DNA of 64,000 nt from an uncultured Lachnospiraceae bacterium (GTDB taxonomy: Bacteria > Bacillota > Clostridia > Lachnospirales > Lachnospiraceae), in assembly GCA_945929965.1 (NCBI GenBank), contig CAMEOT010000002.1, positions 62,001-126,000 of the forward strand, in the 5' to 3' direction. The notes beneath the pieces are model-generated. The model was not told the origin of the DNA, made no database searches, and saw only the letters and a program-made list of their open reading frames with translations. Numbering within the stretch: position 1 is the stretch's first letter; each line of letters opens with the position of its first letter. The position numbers and the translations under genes were made by a program. Shown here piece by piece: positions 17,569-25,475 of the stretch.

Positions 17569-17709
17569 GTAGCCCCGGCTGGGTATAAGAATAAACAGGC
17601 CGTAAGCAGACGTCGGTACTTAGCGGTCGTACTGTGACCGCTTATGTACCGCTACGCTCTGCGACAGAGCGCGAGTGTGCCGCGTTTCTTATACCCTGCC
17701 AAGGGCTAC
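17569..17709. repeat. 141-bp three-way-junction element B
   Basis: The outer stem is GTAGCCC (17569-17575) with GGGCTAC (17703-17709), continued by GGGTATAAGAA (17581-17591) with its exact complement (17686-17696). Within are hairpin B1 (CGGTAC/GTACCG at 17614-17619 and 17646-17651, continuing as AGCGGTC/GACCGCT at 17622-17642) and hairpin B2 (CGCTCTG/CAGAGCG at 17655-17671). All listed stems are perfect. It ends 14 bp from the stop of the SpoIID-like gene. Confidence 0.7.
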
Positions 17710-17723
17710 GGATTTTTGCATAT

Positions 17724-18989
17724 CTACGCGTCCGGCTCGGAAATGCGTGTGACTCCCACATAAATATCCGAGATTTCAAACCACGTAGGGTAATCCACAA
17801 TGCCGGTCTGGGGCAGATTAAATATCCTCTGGAAGATCCGGACAGCATCGGCAGTAGCCGAACCATAGACTCCATCAGGCGTCAACGTGGGAATTGCCGG
17901 ATAATTCCTGGCGATGCGGTTCAACTGCTGCTGGAGCTGCCTAACCTTTTCCCCGGAGGACCCGATGGTCAGATCATACCCCGGCCAGGAAGACGGCACT
18001 CCCGATATGATATCTGCGGAATTGATATACATATCATTGCCGTAATAATAATGAATAATATCAATGGCGGAATAGCCCTGATCCGCCAGGGACTTGGAGC
18101 CCCACTGGCTTAACCCCCGGCATGTGGTCCGGTTACCGTCACAGTACGACGTGAAAATGGGCTGTCGTACACCGGGTCTGGATAAATAATTGGTAAAAAT
18201 AGAATCTACCAGATAATCAATCTCTTCGAATATATTTCTGCCATAGATCCATTTTTGATCATATGCCGTAGAAGAAGTTATCGTAAAATCGTACCCGCGT
18301 CCTCTGTACCACTCCGTAAATATACGGTTTAACGTAAACGACTGAATGACCAGAATATTCGCATAGATCGCGCTTTCCGGCCAGGTGGAATAGATCTCGC
18401 TGGAAGCCACATTTTTAATATAATCCTTATAGCGCACCCAGTAATTCCGGGCAGTGGGGTCTTCCGGGACTCCGTCATGTACGATCACATATTCCGGAAT
18501 GACCACACGGCTTAAGACGATCTCCCCAGTCTCGTTCATGGGTTTGATCTCCTCTTCCGGAATCTTGGGAGGGTATTCGCCAAACAGCGTATGTGCAGGT
18601 ATTACTACTACTTTTTCTTCCTCCTCCGTTACATTCAGCGGATTCATTCGGATCGATTGCAGGGAATATTCCCCTGCCAGGATCTCGGAACCGGATACCA
18701 GTACCGGTTCAAAGCCTTCTGCGGTCACCTGAATGTTGTATTCCGAATAGGGCTGTGCTGTAATATCCGGAGATAAAGAAAGCTCTCTCGGTGGTGCATC
18801 CAGCGTTATGGTAGGTGTCTGCCCGGATTCATCGGTAGTGAGTGTCTCGATCGGGGAATCCGGATCCCCGGTGTAGGAGACAGTAACGGTAGCATCGGGT
18901 ATCGGCGACATCCCCAGAGCGGAGACCACGCTGATCTGAAGTGTTCCTGTATAAGTAGTGCCCGTAATATTAGTGTCGGTAATATCCAT
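17724..18989 (-). CDS. SpoIID-like protein with peptidoglycan-binding domain
   Basis: About 421 aa from the chosen start (MDITDTN; AAAGGA 9 bases upstream; another ATG lies two codons earlier). Residues about 10-120 look like one or two carboxypeptidase-regulatory or Ig-like beta domains. Residues about 175-340 carry the SpoIID/LytB pattern (YIKNVASSEIYSTWPESAIYA, then GLSQWGSKSLADQGYSAIDI). The C-terminal 70 residues form a PG_binding_1 domain (GEKVRQLQQQL, TPDGVYGSATADAVRIFQ). SpoIID proteins are lytic enzymes acting on denuded glycan. No signal peptide or TM helix is visible. A frame extending to 19148 runs through the htpG terminator and is rejected. Confidence 0.8.
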   Translation of the reverse strand: MDITDTNITGTTYTGTLQISVVSALGMSPIPDATVTVSYTGDPDSPIETLTTDESGQTPTITLDAPPRELSLSPDITAQPYSEYNIQVTAEGFEPVLVSGSEILAGEYSLQSIRMNPLNVTEEEEKVVVIPAHTLFGEYPPKIPEEEIKPMNETGEIVLSRVVIPEYVIVHDGVPEDPTARNYWVRYKDYIKNVASSEIYSTWPESAIYANILVIQSFTLNRIFTEWYRGRGYDFTITSSTAYDQKWIYGRNIFEEIDYLVDSIFTNYLSRPGVRQPIFTSYCDGNRTTCRGLSQWGSKSLADQGYSAIDIIHYYYGNDMYINSADIISGVPSSWPGYDLTIGSSGEKVRQLQQQLNRIARNYPAIPTLTPDGVYGSATADAVRIFQRIFNLPQTGIVDYPTWFEISDIYVGVTRISEPDA

Positions 18990-19100
18990 GGACATATGTC
19001 CTTTCTGCCTATCCCGTTCGCAGTTGTCACCGCATGTCCGGTCAGGCAACAAATCTTCCTTACAGAATATGCAGGATAGGAAAAATATGTGCATGACGCA

Positions 19101-19140
19101 AAAGAGACCGCAGCTCTTTTCCGAGTTGCGGTCTCTTTTT
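19101..19140 (-). terminator. Intrinsic terminator after htpG
   Basis: 12-bp stem AAAGAGACCGCA with its complement, extended by GCTC/GAG pairing, with T-runs on both sides. It lies 16 bp after the htpG stop and before the SpoIID-like start, so it separates the two transcription units. Confidence 0.85.
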
Positions 19141-19155
19141 ATTTTCAAAATCCAC

Positions 19156-21258
19156 TTATTGGGTCAGCAGCATCATAATGTCGTTGCTTCTTGCCACGAA
19201 CTTGGTCATGGCATCGGCGGACAGGGGTGCGTGCTGGAGCTTTGCCAGATCGTAGAGCTGCTCGCAGATCATTTCTGCGTTCTCGCCGTCCTGGTGCTCA
19301 GTAATGTACTGTACCAGAGGATGGTTGGCATTCAGGATCAGGGTCTCGCCCTCACCGCCGAAAGCACTCATATCCATACCGGGCATGGAGTACATCTTCA
19401 TCATATCCTGCATACGTCTGCTCTCTTCGGACAGCGTGATCATAGAAGAGATCTTCTTGTTCTTCAGCTTCTCTACCTTGATCGTAATCTTGTCATTCTT
19501 CAGAGCCTTCTTCATCAGCTTGCTGATGCTCTCAGCCTGCTCTTCCATCTCTTTTTCAGCCTTCTTGGAAGTCTTGGACTTCAGGGCATCGGTCACATCC
19601 GCATCGATACGCTGGAACTTGATTCCCTCGTTCTTCTGCTCCAACTGGGAGATGAAGGGCTGATCAATATTGTGGGTCAGGATCACAGCATCCATCTTGG
19701 CAGCCTTGAACATATTGATGTACTGGCTCTGCTGCTGTTCATCCGTTACATAGTAGATGATCTTCTCCTTCTTCTCTTCCTCGGTATTCTCCTCGGAAGC
19801 CTCATCTTCCGCCTTGTCCTCTACGACTTCGGCTTCTACCTTGTTGCCGTTCTCGTCTACGGCATTCTCCTTGTTCTCTTCCTCATCCTGAGGCTTGATC
19901 TCCAGGCACTCGGGCAACGTCAGATATTTGCCGTCCAGATTCTTGAAGAGGATGTAATCATTCATCTTCTCACAGAACTTGTCATCCTTCAGGCAGCCGA
20001 ACTTGATGAAGGGGCTGATGTCATCCCAGTACTTGTCGTACTCTTCCTTGTCAGTCTTGCACATACCGGCAAGCTTGTCCGCTACCTTCTTGGTAATGTA
20101 CTCGGCGATCTTCTTGACAAATCCGTCGTTCTGCAATGCACTTCTGGATACATTCAGAGGCAGATCCGGGCAGTCGATGACACCCTTTAACAACAGCAGG
20201 AACTCCGGAATGACTTCCTTGATATTATCTGCGATGAATACCTGATTGTTGTACAGCTTGATGGTACCCTCGATGGACTCATACTCCATATTGATCTTCG
20301 GGAAGTACAGAATACCTTTCAAGTTGAAAGGATAGTCCATGTTCAGGTGGATCCAGAACAGAGGCTCCTTGTAATCCTGGAATACCTTGCGGTAGAAGTC
20401 CAGATACTCTTCCTTGGTGCACTCGTTGGGATGCTTGGTCCACAGAGGCTGTGTCTCGTTGATCAGTTCGGGACGCTTTCTGATCTTCAGCTTCTTGGGT
20501 TCTTCTGCTGCCTCAGCTTCTGCATTCTCGCCCTCTGTTTTTTCCTTCTTCTCCGGCTCGATCTCTTCGAGGACTTCATCATCGGGAAGCTTTTCCTCTT
20601 CCTTGATGATCTGGGTCTCCTTGGTGTTCGCTTTGGACAGATAGATCTCCGTAGGCATGAAGGAACAATACTTCTTCACTACCTCACGGGCTTTGTACTC
20701 ATTACAGAACTCCAGGCAGTCTTCATTTAAGAACAGAGTGATGGTCGTACCGACATCGGTCTTGTCTCCGTCTTCCATGGAGAACTCAGTGCCGCCGTCA
20801 CACTCCCAGTGCACTGCCTTGGCGCCATCCTTGTAAGATAACGTATCAATATGTACTTCATCCGCTACCATGAATGCGGAATAGAAGCCCAGTCCGAAAT
20901 GACCGATGATCTGGTCGGAATTGCTCTTGTCCTTATATTTCTCAATGAAATCCGTAGCACCGGAAAATGCGATCTGGTTGATATACTCTTCCACTTCGTC
21001 GGCGGTCATGCCCAGACCGTTATCCTTGAAGGTCAGTGTCTTCTTCTCGGGATCCACGATGACATCCACACGTCCCTTATAGCCTTCGGGCAGGGTATAT
21101 TCTCCCATCATGTCCAGCTTTTTAAGCTTGGTTACGGCATCGCAGCCGTTGGAGATCAGCTCTCTGTAAAAAATGTCGTGATCGGAATACAACCACTTTT
21201 TAATAATCGGAAAAATGTTTTCACTGTTGATTGATAAGCTACCGCTTTTTGCTGCCAT
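19156..21258 (-). CDS. htpG: Molecular chaperone HtpG (Hsp90)
   Basis: About 700 aa ATP-dependent chaperone. The N-terminal GHKL ATPase shows ELISNGCDAVTKL, DNGLGMTADEV and GHFGLGFYSAFMVAD; middle and C-terminal dimerisation domains follow. It is longer than Bacillus HtpG because of two acidic Glu/Lys-rich insertions (about residues 215-255 and 470-510). The start MAAKSGSLS is preferred (AAGGA about 10 upstream) over an upstream GTG. A CIRCE element and a good promoter lie upstream, so HrcA control is likely. A terminator follows. Confidence 0.96.
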   Translation of the reverse strand: MAAKSGSLSINSENIFPIIKKWLYSDHDIFYRELISNGCDAVTKLKKLDMMGEYTLPEGYKGRVDVIVDPEKKTLTFKDNGLGMTADEVEEYINQIAFSGATDFIEKYKDKSNSDQIIGHFGLGFYSAFMVADEVHIDTLSYKDGAKAVHWECDGGTEFSMEDGDKTDVGTTITLFLNEDCLEFCNEYKAREVVKKYCSFMPTEIYLSKANTKETQIIKEEEKLPDDEVLEEIEPEKKEKTEGENAEAEAAEEPKKLKIRKRPELINETQPLWTKHPNECTKEEYLDFYRKVFQDYKEPLFWIHLNMDYPFNLKGILYFPKINMEYESIEGTIKLYNNQVFIADNIKEVIPEFLLLLKGVIDCPDLPLNVSRSALQNDGFVKKIAEYITKKVADKLAGMCKTDKEEYDKYWDDISPFIKFGCLKDDKFCEKMNDYILFKNLDGKYLTLPECLEIKPQDEEENKENAVDENGNKVEAEVVEDKAEDEASEENTEEEKKEKIIYYVTDEQQQSQYINMFKAAKMDAVILTHNIDQPFISQLEQKNEGIKFQRIDADVTDALKSKTSKKAEKEMEEQAESISKLMKKALKNDKITIKVEKLKNKKISSMITLSEESRRMQDMMKMYSMPGMDMSAFGGEGETLILNANHPLVQYITEHQDGENAEMICEQLYDLAKLQHAPLSADAMTKFVARSNDIMMLLTQ

Positions 21259-21319
21259 TTTTACCACATCCTTTTCTATAATTGCACAGTCATGGCTGAC
21301 TGTTATCTAACTGATTCTA

Positions 21320-21348
21320 AGTGTAGGACTGCAAAATTAAAAAGTCAA
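21320..21348 (-). promoter_or_regulatory. htpG promoter
   Basis: TTGACT (21343-21348), 17-bp spacer, TACACT (21320-21325) on the minus strand, about 60 bp upstream of the htpG start. Confidence 0.75.
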
Positions 21349-21355
21349 GACAAAT

Positions 21356-21382
21356 TTAGCACTCATTTACAATGAGTGCTAA
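21356..21382. promoter_or_regulatory. CIRCE element (HrcA operator) upstream of htpG
   Basis: TTAGCACTC, 9 bases, GAGTGCTAA: an exact match to the consensus CIRCE inverted repeat bound by HrcA. It lies 7 bp upstream of the -35 of the htpG promoter rather than at the start site, which is an unusual position. Confidence 0.92.
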
Positions 21383-21460
21383 CAATTCATCAAAAATCCA
21401 GTATTTATCAGGATTTCCGCAATTCTAAAATTTTAATAAAGTGTATGGTGATCCTAAGGA

Positions 21461-22537
21461 TTACTCCTCCGGGAAATACTTTGCATACACATCAAAAAAG
21501 TTATCCGTGGTCACCTGTTCGTCCGTGATCAGGGTGATCTCATCCCACAGTTTGTCATTGAGCTGACGCACCAGCGTATTCACGAAGCTGTCATACTCCT
21601 GTCCGAAGACTTCGCGCTTCCGCTCTTCCACGATTTTTAACTTATTGGCGTCTGTCTCTTCCCGGTCCAGGGTGTTGATGCATTTGATAATGTAATAGCC
21701 CCGCTCACACTTGACGACCTCACTCACTTCATCCGTTGCCAGATTGAATGCTGCATCCTCGTAGGCACTCTCCGCCTCCCCCTTACCGAAGGAATAGGTA
21801 ATCTCGGAATCGTCGCTGTATTTGGAAGCCAGTTCCGTGAAATCATGTTCTCCGTCCATCGCCATGGCTCTCACCTCACAGGCTTTCTCGTAAGCCTTCT
21901 GGACCGAACTCTCCGAATAGGGCTTTAAGTTACCGTCCATATCCGTGGATGCCGTTGCGAAAAAGATCTGCTGCACCGTAATTTTGCGTGCCTCGTCATC
22001 GCTGATCTCCGGATTGATATCCTGAATGATCAGCCGGTAGACCTTATCCGCCATGGCATATTCCCGATACAGATTCTCCACGATCTCCTCCGTGGCGCCC
22101 ATGGTCTCGATCTCCGTGTCATTCAGGGAAGAATAATACTCCTGCGCCGCCTGAACCACCTTTGCCTCTTCGTCCTCATCTAACGCGACCTCTTTTTCCT
22201 TTGCCAGCAGATACATGGTCTTGATCTGTGCGATTCTTGCCAGTACCGTCTCCTTGACATTATCTTCCAGTGTCACACCGTTTAAGGAAATGTTCCAGAT
22301 CTCCGTTCCGTAGACATTCTCATACTGGTTCTGTGTCGTGGTCAGGTAGATCATGATCTCTGCCTTAGTGCAGGATTCGTCCCCGATCCGGAAGACCTCA
22401 TTTTTCCCAAATCCCGTGGTGAATACTACTTTTGTGCCGTCGTCCCCGCCGCAGGCGGTCAGTCCCGTCACCATACTTATGCCCAACACTCCCGCCACCA
22501 ATACCGCGGTGATATTACATTTATTTCCAAAAAACAT
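21461..22537 (-). CDS. Peptidyl-prolyl isomerase lipoprotein (PrsA/SurA-like foldase)
   Basis: 358 aa. The signal peptide ends in lipobox LTAC (about residues 25-28), so the protein is anchored on the outer face of the membrane. A SurA-N-like helical region (about 50-185) is followed by a parvulin-type rotamase domain (about 190-300: VQQIFFATA, DFTELASKYSDD, SYSFGKG-like segment, FNLATDEVSEVVKCERGYYIIKC). It probably helps fold secreted proteins. It sits between ilvE and htpG on the same strand; the neighbouring Hsp90 may reflect a shared protein-quality role, but the units appear separate. Confidence 0.86.
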   Translation of the reverse strand: MFFGNKCNITAVLVAGVLGISMVTGLTACGGDDGTKVVFTTGFGKNEVFRIGDESCTKAEIMIYLTTTQNQYENVYGTEIWNISLNGVTLEDNVKETVLARIAQIKTMYLLAKEKEVALDEDEEAKVVQAAQEYYSSLNDTEIETMGATEEIVENLYREYAMADKVYRLIIQDINPEISDDEARKITVQQIFFATASTDMDGNLKPYSESSVQKAYEKACEVRAMAMDGEHDFTELASKYSDDSEITYSFGKGEAESAYEDAAFNLATDEVSEVVKCERGYYIIKCINTLDREETDANKLKIVEERKREVFGQEYDSFVNTLVRQLNDKLWDEITLITDEQVTTDNFFDVYAKYFPEE

Positions 22538-22616
22538 AGCTTTTCCTACTTTCTCAAAGTCTCTGAATTCTGATTATACCCTATTTTTTTCTTCTGTGCC
22601 ATGTTTTCTTGCAAAA

Positions 22617-22653
22617 CATAAAAAAGGCGTGTGGATATACTCCACACGCCTTT
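22617..22653 (-). terminator. Intrinsic terminator after ilvE
   Basis: A 13-bp stem (AAAGGCGTGTGGA and complement) with a 5-nt loop, then a T-run on the minus strand, 12 bp after the ilvE stop. Confidence 0.9.
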
Positions 22654-22664
22654 GGAAAATCAGA

Positions 22665-23690
22665 TTACTCGATTACATGGATCCAGCCCTTAGGAGCTTC
22701 GATTCTGCCCATCTGGATACCGGTCAGAGTCTCATACAGCTTCTTGGTGGTAGGTCCCATCTCGGTCATGCCGCTGGGCAGGCAGATCTCTTTGCCGTGG
22801 TCAACGATCTTACCAACAGGGGAGATCACTGCTGCGGTACCGCACAGACCAGCCTCTGCGAAGTCTTTTACTTCATCCAGGTATACTTCTCTCTCTTCTA
22901 CTTCCAGTCCCAGATATTCCTTGGCAACATATACCAGAGAACGACGGGTGATGGAAGGAAGGATACTGTCGGACTTGGGAGTTACGACCTTGTTGTCCTT
23001 GGTAACGAACAGGAAGTTCGCACCGCCGGTCTCCTCTACCTTGGTACGGGTAGCAGCATCCAGATACATATTCTCATCGTAGCCTTCCTTGTGAGCGGAT
23101 ACGATAGCATGTAAGCTCATAGCGTAGTTCAGACCAGCCTTGATGTGACCGGTTCCGTGGGGTGCCGCACGGTCAAAGTCGGTGACACGGATGGTCAGAG
23201 GCTTAACGCCTCCCTTGAAGTAAGGTCCCACAGGGGTGCACAGGATACGGAACTGATACTCATCCGCAGGCTTTACACCGATGACAGGGTTGCTGCCGAA
23301 CATATAAGGACGAATGTACAGAGTTGCGCCGCTGCCGTAAGGAGGCACGAAAGCATCGTTCGCCTTAACCGTCTCAGTAACAGCTTCCACGAAACGCTCC
23401 TTGGGGAAAATGGGCATCTCCAGTCTTGCTGCGGAAGACTCCAGACGCTCACCATTTAAGTCAGGACGGAAGGTTACGATATGTCCGTCTTCTGTGGTGT
23501 ATGCCTTCAGGCCCTCGAATACGGTCTGTGCATACTGCAGTACACCTGCGCACTCATTTAATACGATGTTGGGGTCCTGGGTCAGCTGACCGTCATCCCA
23601 TTTGCCATCCTTGTAATTGGACACATATCTGTAATCCGTAGGGATATAACCGAAACCGATATTACCCCAGTCAATGTTCTTCTTTTCCAT
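22665..23690 (-). CDS. ilvE: Branched-chain amino-acid aminotransferase
   Basis: About 341 aa fold-type IV PLP enzyme transferring the amino group between glutamate and the keto acids of Leu, Ile and Val. The PLP lysine is in TGHIKAGLNYAMSL, and the downstream VEETGGANFLFV and ITRRSLVYVA blocks match the longer class of IlvE. The start MEKKNIDWG has AAGGA 7-8 bases upstream; an earlier in-frame GTG is not used in this annotation. An extended -10 promoter lies at 23764-23772 and a terminator follows. It is probably monocistronic. Confidence 0.95.
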   Translation of the reverse strand: MEKKNIDWGNIGFGYIPTDYRYVSNYKDGKWDDGQLTQDPNIVLNECAGVLQYAQTVFEGLKAYTTEDGHIVTFRPDLNGERLESSAARLEMPIFPKERFVEAVTETVKANDAFVPPYGSGATLYIRPYMFGSNPVIGVKPADEYQFRILCTPVGPYFKGGVKPLTIRVTDFDRAAPHGTGHIKAGLNYAMSLHAIVSAHKEGYDENMYLDAATRTKVEETGGANFLFVTKDNKVVTPKSDSILPSITRRSLVYVAKEYLGLEVEEREVYLDEVKDFAEAGLCGTAAVISPVGKIVDHGKEICLPSGMTEMGPTTKKLYETLTGIQMGRIEAPKGWIHVIE

Positions 23691-23763
23691 TTTGTATTCC
23701 TTCTTTCCTCGGTTTACCACTCTGCCTGTTGATTTCTCTTAACAGAATTTATTGATTTTCATT

Positions 23764-23772
23764 ATTATACCA
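23764..23772 (-). promoter_or_regulatory. Extended -10 promoter of ilvE
   Basis: TGGTATAAT on the minus strand (TG-N-TATAAT). A TTGACT lies only 14 bp upstream of the TATAAT, too close for standard spacing, so the extended -10 probably carries recognition. Confidence 0.6.
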
Positions 23773-23893
23773 TTTGTAATAAAAGTCAATATACACATTT
23801 ATGTTTTACAGTGACTTTTTCAGTGAAAATGTGTCGTTTTTCTTCTTTTCACAGTTTTTTCAGATTAAAATCACTACATATCTGTCATTGCAT

Positions 23894-24388
23894 TTAAGAC
23901 TTTTTCCGCTCATATTTCAAGAACTGATAAGTGATGTCAAAATAGACCTGCTCGTCGCTGTCCGCGGTGATCTCCCACTCGGGATCGCTGTCCAGATCCG
24001 GGAAATAAGCATCCGCCTCGTAGGCATGATCGATCTTCGTCACATGTGCCACATCACAGTAGGGCAGCATCTGACGGTAAATGCTCTCGCCGCCGATGAT
24101 GTAGATGCTTTCCTCGTCGTATTTTTTCAGTTCTTCCAAAAGCTCCTCGATGGAATGTACCACGATGGCATCCTTCACCTGATAGTTCGGATCTTTGGAT
24201 AAGATGATGTTGGTACGGTTCTTTAAAGGCATTCCCTGAGGAAACGTCTCTAAGGTCTTACGTCCCAGAACGACGACCTTACCGGTGGTCTCCTCGCGGA
24301 AATGCTTATGATCATTAGGGATGCGGATCAGCAGTTCGTTCTTGCTGCCAATCGCCCAGTTACTGTCTACTGCTACGATTAAGTTCAT
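23894..24388 (-). CDS. folA: Dihydrofolate reductase
   Basis: 164 aa, the usual DHFR length. MNLIVAVDSNWAIGSKNELL holds the N-terminal strand and Trp loop; the acidic catalytic residue lies in RIPNDHKHF; VVVLGRKTLETFP and IYIIGGESIYRQML are the two NADPH-binding segments. It regenerates tetrahydrofolate from the dihydrofolate made by ThyA. It lies 49 bp after thyA, the classical pairing, with a repeat copy (24409-24440) in the gap. Confidence 0.96.
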   Translation of the reverse strand: MNLIVAVDSNWAIGSKNELLIRIPNDHKHFREETTGKVVVLGRKTLETFPQGMPLKNRTNIILSKDPNYQVKDAIVVHSIEELLEELKKYDEESIYIIGGESIYRQMLPYCDVAHVTKIDHAYEADAYFPDLDSDPEWEITADSDEQVYFDITYQFLKYERKKS

Positions 24389-24408
24389 GTTGTTCTCCTC
24401 TTAATGGT

Positions 24409-24440
24409 CGATTTCTTCGTGCCTTACACTCTCGAAATCA
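24409..24440 (+). repeat. 32-bp direct repeat, copy 1 (thyA 3' side)
   Basis: Begins CGATTTCT and ends ACTCTCGAAATC plus one base, matching 25332-25363 at all but about five positions. The arms GATTTC and GAAATC are inverted, so each copy can form a hairpin. It overlaps the thyA stop codon. Confidence 0.75.
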
Positions 24441-25286
24441 GATTGCTATGGGAATATCTTTGATCTGTTCGCCTGTCTGGTAGCCTTCAAGCTTTACATC
24501 ATCCGGTGTGAACTGATAGAAATCCTTGATCTCCGGATTCAGCCAGAACTTCGGTGCCGGGAAGGGCTCTCTGCTGATGAGTTCCTTAATGGCATCCACA
24601 TGGCGGTCATAGATATGAGCATCCGCAATGACATGCACCAGCTCGCCCACGTTCATATCGCAAACCTGCGCCAGCATATGTACCAGCACCGCATACTGTA
24701 CCACATTCCAGTTGTTGGCTGCCAGTACGTCCTGGGAACGCTGGTTTAAAATGGCATTCAGGGTCAGCCTGTCCTCTCCCTTTTTCTGCGTCACGTTAAA
24801 GGTCATACTATATGCACAGGGATACAGATTCATCTCGTGCAGATCCTGATGCACATAGATATTGGTCATGATCCGGCGGCTGAAGGGATTGTTCTTCAGA
24901 TCGTAGATCACGCGGTCCACCTGATCCATCATGCCTTCCTTATACTGATGCTTCACCTGCATCTGATAGCCGTATGCCTTACCGATCGAGCCGTTTTCAT
25001 CTGCCCACTCATCCCAGACGTGGCTGTTTAAATCATGAATGTTGTTGGACTTGCGCTGCCAGATCCACAGCATCTCATCTGTGGCGGATTTTAATGCCGT
25101 CCGGCGCAAGGTCAGGATCGGGAACTCCTTCGACAGGTCGTACCGGTTCACCACTCCGAATTTCTTAATGGTATAGGCAGGAGTGCCGTCCGGCCAGTGG
25201 GGGCGCACTTTCTCGCCCTCCGTACTGGTACCGTTGGTTAAAATGTCATTGCACATATCGATAAAAATATGATCCGCTAAACTCAT
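24438..25286 (-). CDS. thyA: Thymidylate synthase
   Basis: 282 aa ThyA-type enzyme converting dUMP and methylene-THF to dTMP and DHF. It has the dUMP-phosphate arginines in NPFSRRIMT, the nucleophile in LYPCAYS, the QRSQDVLAANNWN substrate segment and the DAHIYDRH His/Tyr pair. The sequence is divergent: the residue after the catalytic Cys is Ala where E. coli-type enzymes have His, and the nearby ALPPCH context is lost. Essential residues are otherwise present, so it should be active. It is flanked by two direct repeat copies and followed by folA. Confidence 0.93.
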   Translation of the reverse strand: MSLADHIFIDMCNDILTNGTSTEGEKVRPHWPDGTPAYTIKKFGVVNRYDLSKEFPILTLRRTALKSATDEMLWIWQRKSNNIHDLNSHVWDEWADENGSIGKAYGYQMQVKHQYKEGMMDQVDRVIYDLKNNPFSRRIMTNIYVHQDLHEMNLYPCAYSMTFNVTQKKGEDRLTLNAILNQRSQDVLAANNWNVVQYAVLVHMLAQVCDMNVGELVHVIADAHIYDRHVDAIKELISREPFPAPKFWLNPEIKDFYQFTPDDVKLEGYQTGEQIKDIPIAI

Positions 25287-25331
25287 GTTGTCTCCTTATT
25301 CTGATTCTGTCTTCTAAATATAATATATAAA

Positions 25332-25363
25332 CGATTTCTCCGTGCTACGCACTCTCGAAATCG
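25332..25363 (+). repeat. 32-bp direct repeat, copy 2 (thyA 5' side)
   Basis: Same orientation and near-identical sequence to 24409-24440, 46 bp upstream of the thyA start. The two copies bracket thyA. Confidence 0.75.
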
Positions 25364-25420
25364 TCCCCCCCTTCGTATTCCGGGCTATCGTCCTACATAC
25401 TCAGGGTTGTTTGTGCCTCT

Positions 25421-25467
25421 CATAGGATGTATTTCCCGCTTGCAAGCAGTCAGAAATACTTCCTATG
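25421..25467. repeat. Stem-loop with CAAGCAGTCAG loop, copy 1
   Basis: The 15-bp arms (CATAGGATGTATTTC and its near-complement, one mismatch) enclose a 17-nt loop that itself contains GCTTGCAAGC. It starts 8 bp after the stop of the beta-CASP gene, where a terminator would sit, but lacks a U-run. The loop sequence CAAGCAGTCAG recurs in the hairpin at 58220-58268. Confidence 0.65.
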
Positions 25468-25475
25468 GATGCACT

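Noticed and set aside
18990..19148. N-terminal extension of the SpoIID-like protein
   Set aside because: It would translate through the htpG terminator and lacks a ribosome binding site; the downstream ATG has one.
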